Positions 17,301 to 24,447 of a DNA stretch of 33,467 nucleotides are shown here, piece after piece; positions within the stretch are counted from its first letter, which is position 1, and each line of letters opens with the position of its first letter. The translations under genes and the position numbers were made by a program. The notes under the pieces are model-generated. The model did not search any database, was not told the origin of the DNA, and saw only the letters and a program-made list of their open reading frames with translations. Where the stretch lies: NCBI GenBank assembly GCA_964503085.1, contig CAZCYQ010000039.1:1-33467 (forward strand), read 5' to 3'. The stretch comes from Bin80 sp964503085. Lineage in GTDB: Bacteria > Bacteroidota > Rhodothermia > Rhodothermales > Bin80.

Positions 17301-17609
17301 TCAAAAACTTGCAAGTACCCATTCGAGGTTCATCAATAATTCATGCGTCCAATATAGATGTATCGCCAAACATGTTCGTCCATCCAATTGAATGGCTACC
17401 AGTGTCGCAAACGGAGTCACTTTCTCTGTTTTACATGAATTCAAGTAATTCGCATTGCGTCGCAGCCCCGCTACAGTTTCGAGCGAGGCAAGAAACCAAT
17501 TGCACACGAAAGCCGCAACATCGAACAGATCTTGTCCGCAGGCGCCGACGAGGATTTCATCCCGTTCACGCGTGAGGCACGAGAAGGGATCGTCCCGTTG
17601 GGCAGCCAC
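17301..17609 (-). CDS. Doubtful small hypothetical protein (102 aa) between aroA and the methyltransferase
   Basis: A GTG-started frame beginning 28 nt after the aroA stop and ending 30 nt before the methyltransferase start, in the same orientation. Spacing fits an operon, and it is the only open frame in the 367-bp gap. The product starts with an acidic/basic segment (RDDPFSCLTRERDEILVG) and has four to five cysteines, but no motif I can name. It could be a small gene, a decayed piece of a restriction partner, or noise. Confidence 0.3.
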   Translation of the reverse strand: MAAQRDDPFSCLTRERDEILVGACGQDLFDVAAFVCNWFLASLETVAGLRRNANYLNSCKTEKVTPFATLVAIQLDGRTCLAIHLYWTHELLMNLEWVLASF

Positions 17610-17637
17610 GGTTTTACCGCGTCCTGCTTCGGTTGAA

Positions 17638-18918
17638 CTATGCTTGCAGTGCGGCTATGGTATCCCAGAATTCCGGGAACGACACTGCGGCAGCGTCCGC
17701 GTCCTCAATGGTAGTAGTGCCATGCGCTCCCAGAGCCGCCACCCCCATGGCCATTGCAATGCGATGGTCGTCATAGCTTGAAACCCTGGCACCGTTCAGC
17801 GGCACCATCCCGGTGACTGCCAATCCGTCTTCAAATTCCTCCACTTTGGCTCCCAGTGCCCGAAGGTTGGTCACCGTTGCCTTAATACGGTCACATTCTT
17901 TGTACCGGAGCTCAATCGCATCGCGTATCATGGTCACTCCATTCGCAAAGGCACCAGCCACGGCGATTACAGGGATTTCGTCGATCACATTTGGGATTTC
18001 CTCTCCTCTGACGGTGACTCCGCGCAACGGATTCCGGCGCACGGACAGATCACCCACGGGCTCTACATCCGATGTTCGTTTATTGCTGATTTGAATGTTC
18101 GCCCCCATCCGTCTCAATACAGCAAGTAGACCAGTGCGACTTGGGTTGAGACCAACACCGGACATGTGGACAGGAGCAGTTCCCGCGATGGAAGCGGCAA
18201 CCAGAATAAATGCGGCTGCAGAAAAATCGCAGGGGAGCGTAAACGTGCCGTGAGGGACTGTATGTGATGAATCGGAACGTATTTCACGACCGTCGTCAGC
18301 GGAGCGTATCGAGAGGTTCAACATACGCTCCGTGTGGTCACGTGAGCGAACCGTTTCATGTACAGTGGTTTGTCCCTTGGCCCAAAGCCCTGCAAGTAAT
18401 ACGCAGGACTTTACCTGTGCTGACGGTACGGGCAGCTTATAATGGATGCCCGTCAGGTTGTCACAGGGTTGAATTCTGATTGGTGCATGTCCGTTTGTGA
18501 GGGATATAGTTGCTCCCATAGTTCGGAGAGGCCGTGCAATGCGTTCCATGGGGCGGCTGCTCAGTGACGCGTCTCCGGTAAGCTTGCTGCTGAAGGGCTG
18601 TCCGGCGAGTACCCCGGACAGAAGGCGCATAGTTGTTCCAGAGTTGCCACAGTCAAGCGGAGCATCGGACGCGCTAAACCCATCCCGCCCAACCCCGTGA
18701 ATGATCACCGTGTTGTCACCAGATGTCTCCGTAGGAACGCCCAACTGTCGTAGACAGGAGAGCGTAGATTGCGGATCCGCGCTGGACGGGAAATTATGTA
18801 AGATGGAAGATCCGTTTGCAATGGCAGCAAAAAGCGCAGCACGATGGGCGATGGACTTGTCCGCAGGAAGATGAGCCCTTCCTGCAAAGCTATTCGCGCG
18901 GGATATGGAGTGTGTCAT
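17638..18918 (-). CDS. aroA: 3-phosphoshikimate 1-carboxyvinyltransferase (EPSP synthase)
   Basis: A 426-aa enzyme that joins phosphoenolpyruvate to shikimate-3-phosphate, the sixth step of chorismate synthesis. The substrate-binding motif LPADKSIAHRAALFAA is at residues 17-32 (Lys21, Arg26), the PEP-site loop DCGNSGTTMRLLSG at 89-102, and SRPMERIARPL near 121-131. The catalytic acidic segment IDEIPVIAVAG and the late RYKECDRIKA motif are intact. Length is normal. Its ATG overlaps the TGA of an upstream open frame (ATGA), and a small doubtful ORF and a DNA methyltransferase gene follow on the same strand. Confidence 0.95.
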   Translation of the reverse strand: MTHSISRANSFAGRAHLPADKSIAHRAALFAAIANGSSILHNFPSSADPQSTLSCLRQLGVPTETSGDNTVIIHGVGRDGFSASDAPLDCGNSGTTMRLLSGVLAGQPFSSKLTGDASLSSRPMERIARPLRTMGATISLTNGHAPIRIQPCDNLTGIHYKLPVPSAQVKSCVLLAGLWAKGQTTVHETVRSRDHTERMLNLSIRSADDGREIRSDSSHTVPHGTFTLPCDFSAAAFILVAASIAGTAPVHMSGVGLNPSRTGLLAVLRRMGANIQISNKRTSDVEPVGDLSVRRNPLRGVTVRGEEIPNVIDEIPVIAVAGAFANGVTMIRDAIELRYKECDRIKATVTNLRALGAKVEEFEDGLAVTGMVPLNGARVSSYDDHRIAMAMGVAALGAHGTTTIEDADAAAVSFPEFWDTIAALQA

Positions 18919-19289
18919 GAAACGGCCAAGTCCCAGAGTACGGGTGCTGGTCCAGAGATCACAGCACAGCGAATGCTCCGACGAGCGTACACGAGTAGGG
19001 GAATCATAACCCAGGCTGTAACCCTGTCGCAGGCTAATGTCTGGTTCAACTTCACGAGACTACAGGAAGTGACTAACGCCAACGCTTTTCGCCGTGCAGT
19101 TGCGCCGATCCCAAACGCCATATGCAGTTCTGTTCGGTCTGAACTATTCGCTGCGCAACCCAAGCCGTGCAGCGCCTCTTCAATAGCTGAATTCCCAGGA
19201 TGGTTCCAGAGACTAACAGACACGCATGGGTTGTAATTGCTTGAATCGATCTCAGCAATCATAGCGATTACAGGTTTTGTTCTGTGCAA
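18915..19289 (-). pseudogene. Possible fragment of a thiamine-diphosphate enzyme, MenD-like N-terminal region
   Basis: A 124-codon frame whose TGA overlaps the aroA ATG by four bases (ATGA). The central part reads ELHMAFGIGATARRKALALV, then TSCSLVKL and finally WVMIPLLVYARR. This follows the pattern of the N-terminal pyrimidine-binding domain of ThDP enzymes, most like MenD (an ER.AAFFALG.AKATGRPVALV.TSG....VPLLVLT type of segment). The match is by eye and partial; key positions, including the TSG glycine, are changed and the rest of the roughly 550-aa enzyme is absent. I read it as a remnant, or as a coincidental open frame. Confidence 0.28.
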
Positions 19290-19529
19290 AAGGCAGGTAT
19301 TGGTACTGGAAAAATCAAGACGCTGTCACATTCGCGCATTTTTTATCTCTTCCGGTCGTACATTGTTCTTATAGGCGGGCGTCAGTGTTCGTACACGACC
19401 TCTGGGTGTGTTTGGCGTATTTCCGGTCGGTTTGGACTATTTATTTGGCTAGGCCGAGCATGGGGAACCCAAGAGAAGTGCAAATGTATAGTTCGTCTGT
19501 CGTGGTGTCAATTTAAACCTGAGAGTAAA
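18919..19529. other. Region between divergent aroA and tatA
   Basis: About 610 bp. The left part carries the uncertain MenD-like frame. The right part (19290-19529) has only frames rich in Cys, Trp and Tyr that look non-coding; one of them extends in frame upstream of tatA but lacks any domain character. The promoters of aroA and of the tatA-gatA cluster should lie here. No tRNA or repeat was seen. Confidence 0.4.
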
Positions 19530-19814
19530 ATGATACTGTTGTTTGGTGGAATCGGAGGATGGGAGATAGCAGTGGTACTGCTCTTGGTTCTGTTAATATT
19601 TGGAGCCAAACGTATACCCGAAGTGGCGCGTGGTCTGGGCAAAGGCATTCGGGAATTCAGGTCTGCCACGAGTGAGATCAGTCGTGAACTCACGCTGGAA
19701 GACCGTCCACCTGCATATCGTCCACCTGCATCGCAGCAGACGCAGAACTACGCGTCACCACCGTCATCGCAGGAGTCGTCGCAGTCGACCAATCCCACCC
19801 CTCCCCCCCAATAG
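19530..19814 (+). CDS. tatA: Sec-independent protein translocase subunit TatA
   Basis: A 94-aa subunit of the twin-arginine translocon, which exports folded proteins across the inner membrane. The start is placed at the ATG at 19530, because the product then begins with the classical TatA layout: short N-terminus, one membrane helix (WEIAVVLLLVLLIFG, residues 11-25), the hinge FGAKRIPE and an amphipathic helix ARGLGKGIREFRSATSEI. The open frame extends 82 codons further upstream but that part is not protein-like. The C-terminal 40 residues are a Pro/Gln/Ser-rich tail. gatA follows 33 nt later. No tatC is in the window. Confidence 0.92.
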   Translation: MILLFGGIGGWEIAVVLLLVLLIFGAKRIPEVARGLGKGIREFRSATSEISRELTLEDRPPAYRPPASQQTQNYASPPSSQESSQSTNPTPPPQ

Positions 19815-19847
19815 CCTCTTTGGCCCAGGCACGGTCACTGAACGCTG

Positions 19848-21296
19848 ATGGCTTTGCCGTTGTTTGCTGATTGCAGGCGTGCTTTGCTTGGAGGACAGAC
19901 GAGTTGTGCAGAAGTTGCGCAATTGGCTCTGGAAGTAATTCAGGCAAAAAATCCAGCGCTTAACGCGTTCACGTACGTAGATGCTGCATCCGTACATCGT
20001 TCGGCGGAGGCTATTGATAACGCATTAGCTCAGGGCTCGGAGTTGCCATTGGCTGGACTGGTGCTTGGTGTTAAAAATGTACTTAGCACATTGGACTGGC
20101 CGGTTACGTGTGCATCAAGAATACTCCGGGGATATTACCCACCATTCGATGCAACCTCGGTGAGGCGCCTGCGCGCAGCAGGCGCCTTGCTCATCGGGCG
20201 GACCAACTGCGACGAGTTTGCCATGGGTTCAACGACTGAGTCCTCTGCGGAGGGGCCCACACTGAATCCCTGCAATAGGGCATATGTCCCCGGGGGCTCA
20301 TCTGGGGGATCTGCGGCCGCGGTCGCGGCGGGCATGTGTCACGCAGCACTTGGCACCGATACAGGCGGGTCTGTTCGTCAACCGGCAGCTTTTTGTGGTA
20401 TTCTTGGGCTTAAACCAACGTATGGATTGGTAAGCCGCTTTGGTTTGGTTGCGTATGCATCTTCGTTTGACTGTATCGGACCGCTTGCTCGTAATGCAGA
20501 CGTGGCTCTGCTTATTCTGTCACAGATGGCCGGGAATGATCCTAATGACGCAACCTGTATTGATAACACGGTCAACTACAAAAATGGCCTGCAAGAGGGG
20601 GATGTTTTCGGTTTGCGTGTCGGCCTACCTAGAGAGTACTACGGTCAAGGGCTCAACAGCGAAGTACGACAGCTCATCGAAAGGACAGCCGACAACCTGG
20701 AGTCAATGGGAGCGAAGCTTATACCGATGTCCATGCCGCATACGGCTTACGGTGTAGCTGCCTACTACATCCTTGCAGCAGCAGAAGCATCCAGCAACCT
20801 GTCCCGCTACGATGGGGTGAAATATGGACTACGGTTGGCGGATAAAGAGGCCTCGCTGGACAGCATGTATACCAGAACGCGGAGTCGTGGATTTGGGTTT
20901 GAGGTAAAAAGGCGGATAATGCTCGGTACGTATGCGCTTTCGGCAGGGTACTACGATGCCTATTACGGCAAAGGGCAGCGCGTCCGTTCGTTGATCCGGC
21001 AGGATTTTAATGAGGCATGGGAGCATGTAGACATGCTTTTGACACCCGTTACACCTTCAGCGGGGGCACGCATCGGCGAGTGGGGACAGGACCCACTGCA
21101 GATGTACTTGAGTGATGTGTACACGGTGACTGCGAACCTGGCGGGTGTGCCAGGCTTGTCGGTCCCCGTAGGAAAAACATCTGAGGAACTTCCTGTTGGT
21201 GTGCAGCTATTAGGACCGCCGCTCAGCGAGCAAAAGCTCCTAGGCGTAGGAAAGACCATTATGGAGTTAACGGGGAATGCGCGTCAGGGTGTCTAA
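19848..21296 (+). CDS. gatA: Asp-tRNA(Asn)/Glu-tRNA(Gln) amidotransferase subunit A
   Basis: A 482-aa amidase-signature enzyme that releases ammonia from glutamine for transamidation of Glu-tRNA(Gln) and, in some bacteria, Asp-tRNA(Asn). The Ser-cisSer-Lys triad is complete: Lys76 in GLVLGVKNVLS, Ser151 in PGGSSGGSAAAVA and the nucleophile Ser175 in GTDTGGSVRQPAAFCG. The C-terminal segment NLAGVPGLSVPVG and PVGVQLLGPP are typical. Length is normal. It lies between tatA and a lipoprotein gene on the plus strand. gatB and gatC are not in the window, as is common when gat genes are dispersed. Confidence 0.95.
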   Translation: MALPLFADCRRALLGGQTSCAEVAQLALEVIQAKNPALNAFTYVDAASVHRSAEAIDNALAQGSELPLAGLVLGVKNVLSTLDWPVTCASRILRGYYPPFDATSVRRLRAAGALLIGRTNCDEFAMGSTTESSAEGPTLNPCNRAYVPGGSSGGSAAAVAAGMCHAALGTDTGGSVRQPAAFCGILGLKPTYGLVSRFGLVAYASSFDCIGPLARNADVALLILSQMAGNDPNDATCIDNTVNYKNGLQEGDVFGLRVGLPREYYGQGLNSEVRQLIERTADNLESMGAKLIPMSMPHTAYGVAAYYILAAAEASSNLSRYDGVKYGLRLADKEASLDSMYTRTRSRGFGFEVKRRIMLGTYALSAGYYDAYYGKGQRVRSLIRQDFNEAWEHVDMLLTPVTPSAGARIGEWGQDPLQMYLSDVYTVTANLAGVPGLSVPVGKTSEELPVGVQLLGPPLSEQKLLGVGKTIMELTGNARQGV

Positions 21297-21345
21297 CGAC
21301 AACATAAAAGCATTTTAACAAGCGAAGGGACTATTGATTAATACC

Positions 21346-22416
21346 ATGCTTTACGATTGCATGCGAGTGCGTGTTTTCGCGGTACTGGCGTGTTTATCGG
21401 CCAGTATGCTGGGTTTGATTGGATGCTCTACGGAGGATGGCGTCTTACAGGAGAATTCTCTTGTCGCAACCAGCCTTGTCGAAGCCGTAGGGGGGGATCG
21501 GTTTATGGAGCATGTCCGGGCCATGCATAAATCTGGGGATGTGCTGTATCTAAGTGGAGAGGGTTATGGTCATATTTTTGCCTTGGATGATGATTTAAGA
21601 GTCATCCGGACATTTGGCCGCAGCGGTGAGGGACCAGGAGAATTTCCTGAAGCGCCGCGTAGTTTGTATGCTGCGGGTAATAGGGTTTTCGGTTTGCAAT
21701 CCGGATCCAAAAACGTTCATGTATTTTCGCTCGAGGGGGATTACGTAAGATCTTTTTCAGTCGATCCAAAATCGGTTGTCTTGAACCAGGGGATATCGGT
21801 AAATGATCAGGGTGATGTATACATTGCCAGCTCATTTCCGGTGGATCCTTATTCAATAACAAAATTTGACTCTTCGGGTACGGTCATCAAGACTTTTGGG
21901 GAGTTACTTACGACGTTGTACTCCGAGACGTTGAATCGTAGACTGAGCGGGCGGCGCATTACCTTGATCAACAATGAATATTTACTGGCAGTGGGCGAAC
22001 ATCTACCAGTTATTGAAAAATATTCGCTTGACGGCGAATTAATCCAATCTTCGGATCTATCTGACGCGCCCTATTTTCGGGAACGGCTTAACTATGCAGA
22101 AGATCTTTACTCACAAGCAAACGATGACAGTCGGATCGGCATCGCGATTGTTACTGGTTATATGGGCGTACTTAACTCTAAGCTTTATCTAATACCCATT
22201 GAGGGATATCCTGAAGTTGGCACGAATGTGAATAGACTTTTGGAGATAGACTTGGAATCGCTGAATATTTTGAACGCGTATACTTTGCTGGATCATCAGG
22301 GGGGTACGCTGAAGTGGGTGGATGCATTTGAATTTATTTCGGAGGATGAATTGTTAGTTTTTGAATACACTGACGGTGTGTTTTATCGGTACAAAGACAT
22401 AGATTTAATTCAGTAG
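21346..22416 (+). CDS. Lipoprotein with predicted six-bladed beta-propeller (NHL/6-bladed type)
   Basis: A secreted lipoprotein of about 356 aa. The signal peptide RVFAVLACLSASMLGLIGC ends in a lipobox (LIGC); an ATG at 21361 is an equally good start and gives a classic 22-residue precursor. The mature part has propeller-like repeats: GHIFALDDDLRVIRTFGRSG followed by GEGPGEFPEAPRS, then SKNVHVFSLEGDYVRSF and SITKFDSSGTVIKTFGEL. The GRxGxGPGEF motif is characteristic of the 6-bladed beta-propeller lipoproteins common in Bacteroidota. The ligand is unknown. It starts 50 nt after gatA and is followed after 5 nt by a tiny membrane-peptide ORF. Confidence 0.8.
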   Translation: MLYDCMRVRVFAVLACLSASMLGLIGCSTEDGVLQENSLVATSLVEAVGGDRFMEHVRAMHKSGDVLYLSGEGYGHIFALDDDLRVIRTFGRSGEGPGEFPEAPRSLYAAGNRVFGLQSGSKNVHVFSLEGDYVRSFSVDPKSVVLNQGISVNDQGDVYIASSFPVDPYSITKFDSSGTVIKTFGELLTTLYSETLNRRLSGRRITLINNEYLLAVGEHLPVIEKYSLDGELIQSSDLSDAPYFRERLNYAEDLYSQANDDSRIGIAIVTGYMGVLNSKLYLIPIEGYPEVGTNVNRLLEIDLESLNILNAYTLLDHQGGTLKWVDAFEFISEDELLVFEYTDGVFYRYKDIDLIQ

Positions 22417-22421
22417 TGGCA

Positions 22422-22547
22422 ATGAGCAGACCACGAGATATGCCACACATCCTGTTGTTATCAGCGTCCTTATGTGCCTGCATTTTAATTCTTGTTTTTG
22501 GGTTGATTGGAGAGAGAAATATTGAAGTGGGGCAGGGCACAAATTAA
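22422..22547 (+). CDS. Predicted 41-aa single-pass membrane peptide
   Basis: An ATG frame beginning 5 nt after the stop of the lipoprotein gene. The product is a basic N-terminus (MSRPRDMPH), a hydrophobic stretch of about 20 residues (ILLLSASLCACILILVFGLI) and a short polar tail (GERNIEVGQGTN). That is the layout of an inner-membrane small protein. The tight spacing in the operon supports it; there is no homologue I recognise. It could also be a chance frame. Confidence 0.4.
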   Translation: MSRPRDMPHILLLSASLCACILILVFGLIGERNIEVGQGTN

Positions 22548-22623
22548 GGGGTCTATGGGAGTGTGTATCAAGTACACACATCATTGGTAAAACAAACGAA
22601 TAGCTAGTCAAGCCAACAGATAA

Positions 22624-23493
22624 ATGAGCATACTGATTGACAGGAATACAAGGCTTGTGGTACAGGGGTTCACGGGCAAAGAGGGGTCATTTCATGCAGA
22701 ACAGATGATCGAATTCGGTACCACGGTGATTGGTGGGGTTACACCCGGTAAGGGCGGTCAACTACATCTTGACCGTCCGGTGTTCAACACGGTTGCTGAA
22801 TCCGTGGAATGTGAGGGTGCAAACACCTCGGTCATTTTTGTCCCACCCGCCTTTGCCAAAGACGCCATAATGGAGGCAGCAGGAGCTGGGATAGGATTGA
22901 TTATATGTATCACTGAGGGTATACCCGTGCAGGATATGGTTGAGGCCTTCCACTATGTGGAATCCAAGGGGACCCGTCTGGTTGGCCCCAACTGTCCAGG
23001 TGCACTGACACCTGGTCAAGCCAAGGTCGGCATTATGCCGGCGATGATCTTTGCTGAAGGTCCTGTGGGAGTCATTTCCCGGTCGGGCACGTTGACCTAT
23101 GAAGCGGTTGATCAGCTTACACGCCAGGGGTATGGCCAAAGTACGGCGGTAGGGATTGGAGGGGATCCAGTGATTGGTACCCGCTTTACGGATGCGCTGC
23201 AGCTTTTCGAGAAAGATCCGGAAACCGCTGCGGTTGTCCTCATCGGAGAAATCGGAGGGACAGATGAAGAGGATGCGGCCGCATACATTAAAGCTCACAT
23301 GACCAAGCCGGTTATTGCCTTTATTGCCGGGGCAACGGCACCCCCAGGACGTCGTATGGGGCATGCAGGTGCCATCATTGCTGGGGGCAAGGGCACCGCG
23401 GAGGATAAGTTTACGGCACTGGAAGATGCAGGTGCCCATGTGGTTCGCAATCCTGCGCAGATAGGCCAGGCCGTTCAGAGTGCGGGGGTTTGA
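22624..23493 (+). CDS. sucD: Succinate-CoA ligase (ADP/GDP-forming) subunit alpha
   Basis: A 289-aa TCA-cycle subunit that binds CoA and carries the phosphohistidine intermediate. The CoA-binding Rossmann motif VVQGFTGKEGSFHAEQMI is at residues 13-30 and the phosphorylated residue is His247 in RRMGHAGAIIAGGKGTA. The GPNCPG and SRSGTLTYE segments are also family signatures. Length matches E. coli SucD (289 aa). The beta subunit gene sucC is not adjacent, so the two subunits are encoded apart here. engB follows directly: the sucD stop lies 14 nt before the preferred engB start. Confidence 0.96.
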   Translation: MSILIDRNTRLVVQGFTGKEGSFHAEQMIEFGTTVIGGVTPGKGGQLHLDRPVFNTVAESVECEGANTSVIFVPPAFAKDAIMEAAGAGIGLIICITEGIPVQDMVEAFHYVESKGTRLVGPNCPGALTPGQAKVGIMPAMIFAEGPVGVISRSGTLTYEAVDQLTRQGYGQSTAVGIGGDPVIGTRFTDALQLFEKDPETAAVVLIGEIGGTDEEDAAAYIKAHMTKPVIAFIAGATAPPGRRMGHAGAIIAGGKGTAEDKFTALEDAGAHVVRNPAQIGQAVQSAGV

Positions 23494-23507
23494 TTACTGA
23501 CAGTCCG

Positions 23508-24104
23508 ATGAATATTCGGGGCATCAGGTTTGTGAAGAGTGCGGAAAGTATGGATCAGATGCCGGATGAAGAATTTCCGGAAATTGCTTTCGTCGGACGC
23601 TCCAATGTGGGCAAGAGTGCATTGCTTAATATGCTAGCCAGAAGAAATGCGCTTGCGCGAATCAGTTCAAAGCCGGGCAAGACCCAGACATTCAATTTCT
23701 ATTGTGTTAACGAAGAAGTATACTTTGTTGACATTCCAGGGTATGGTTACGCAAAGGTCAGCAAAAAGAAAAGAGTACAGTGGCAGAGAAGAATTGGAGC
23801 TTACCTGACGGGTCGGACTACATTAAGCCTTGTACTTCACCTTGTAGACAGTCGGCATCCGCCTACAAATCTGGACAAAGAGATCATGTTGCTTTTATGC
23901 GAAAATCAGGTGCAGAGCCTTTTGGTGCTCACAAAATCAGACAAGTTATCCGGGAATGGGATAACTAGAAGCATCCAGAGGGTACGAAAGGATTTGACTG
24001 CCCATGGAGTGGAATTGCCAATCATTGTATCGTCTGCGCCCGATTATAAAGGACGGAATGAATTGCTGGAGCGTATAGGGAATGCAATCCCTGCCGCTTC
24101 ATGA
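23508..24104 (+). CDS. engB: Ribosome biogenesis GTP-binding protein EngB (YsxC/YihA)
   Basis: A 198-aa GTPase required for assembly of the large ribosomal subunit. The G1 motif GRSNVGKS is at residues 30-37, the G2 region KPGKTQTFNFY follows, G3 is DIPGYGYAKV at 75-84, G4 is TKSD and G5 is SSA near the C-terminus. The SNVGKSALLNML and GKTQTFNF runs are diagnostic of this family. I chose the ATG at 23508; a TTG at 23490 would overlap the sucD stop and add six residues. It closes the tatA-to-engB plus-strand cluster. Confidence 0.95.
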   Translation: MNIRGIRFVKSAESMDQMPDEEFPEIAFVGRSNVGKSALLNMLARRNALARISSKPGKTQTFNFYCVNEEVYFVDIPGYGYAKVSKKKRVQWQRRIGAYLTGRTTLSLVLHLVDSRHPPTNLDKEIMLLLCENQVQSLLVLTKSDKLSGNGITRSIQRVRKDLTAHGVELPIIVSSAPDYKGRNELLERIGNAIPAAS

Positions 24105-24447
24105 CACGCTAGACATGTTGGCATATTAAAAACACAGTGCTTATATTGGGAAAGCTCCCGTAGTGGCCTGAGCAGCGATAGGGTATGCATAAGAATTAAT
24201 TTATGTCGTATCTTGCTCGCGTGTGCTGTGCACGGAGCTTAACCAAACAACCAACTAACTAGACCAATTACGAAATCTGGAACGGCTACCGCTACTCATT
24301 TCATGACGCTTTCTTTCCGTACCGCAGGATGCCGGTCGTAACGTTCTGCGCCGCGCAATTGTGAGGAATCCGGTCGTTGAACCAGTTATGTGCCCATCGC
24401 AGGCGCATGAACTCATTAACAAAAATCACAAACAGCAGAGGTCCAAT
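24105..24447. other. Upstream region of the TonB receptor cassette
   Basis: About 340 bp without a convincing gene. The frame upstream of the receptor is open back to 24361, but the added 29 residues (with MCPSQAH and INKNHKQQ) precede a perfectly normal signal peptide and are best treated as leader. The cassette promoter should be here, though I could not match a Bacteroidota-type promoter with confidence. No terminator hairpin for engB is obvious. Confidence 0.45.

Noticed and set aside
19284..19529. Upstream extension of the tatA frame by 82 codons
   Set aside because: TatA proteins begin directly before the membrane helix; the extension is Cys/Trp/Arg-rich and not protein-like.
22762..23439. 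225-codon open frame antisense to sucD
   Set aside because: Shadow of a well-supported gene; the product has no domain character and is rich in Cys, His and Arg.
24361..24447. Upstream extension of the TonB receptor frame by 29 codons
   Set aside because: The extension would precede a complete signal peptide; the ATG at 24448 gives a normal precursor.
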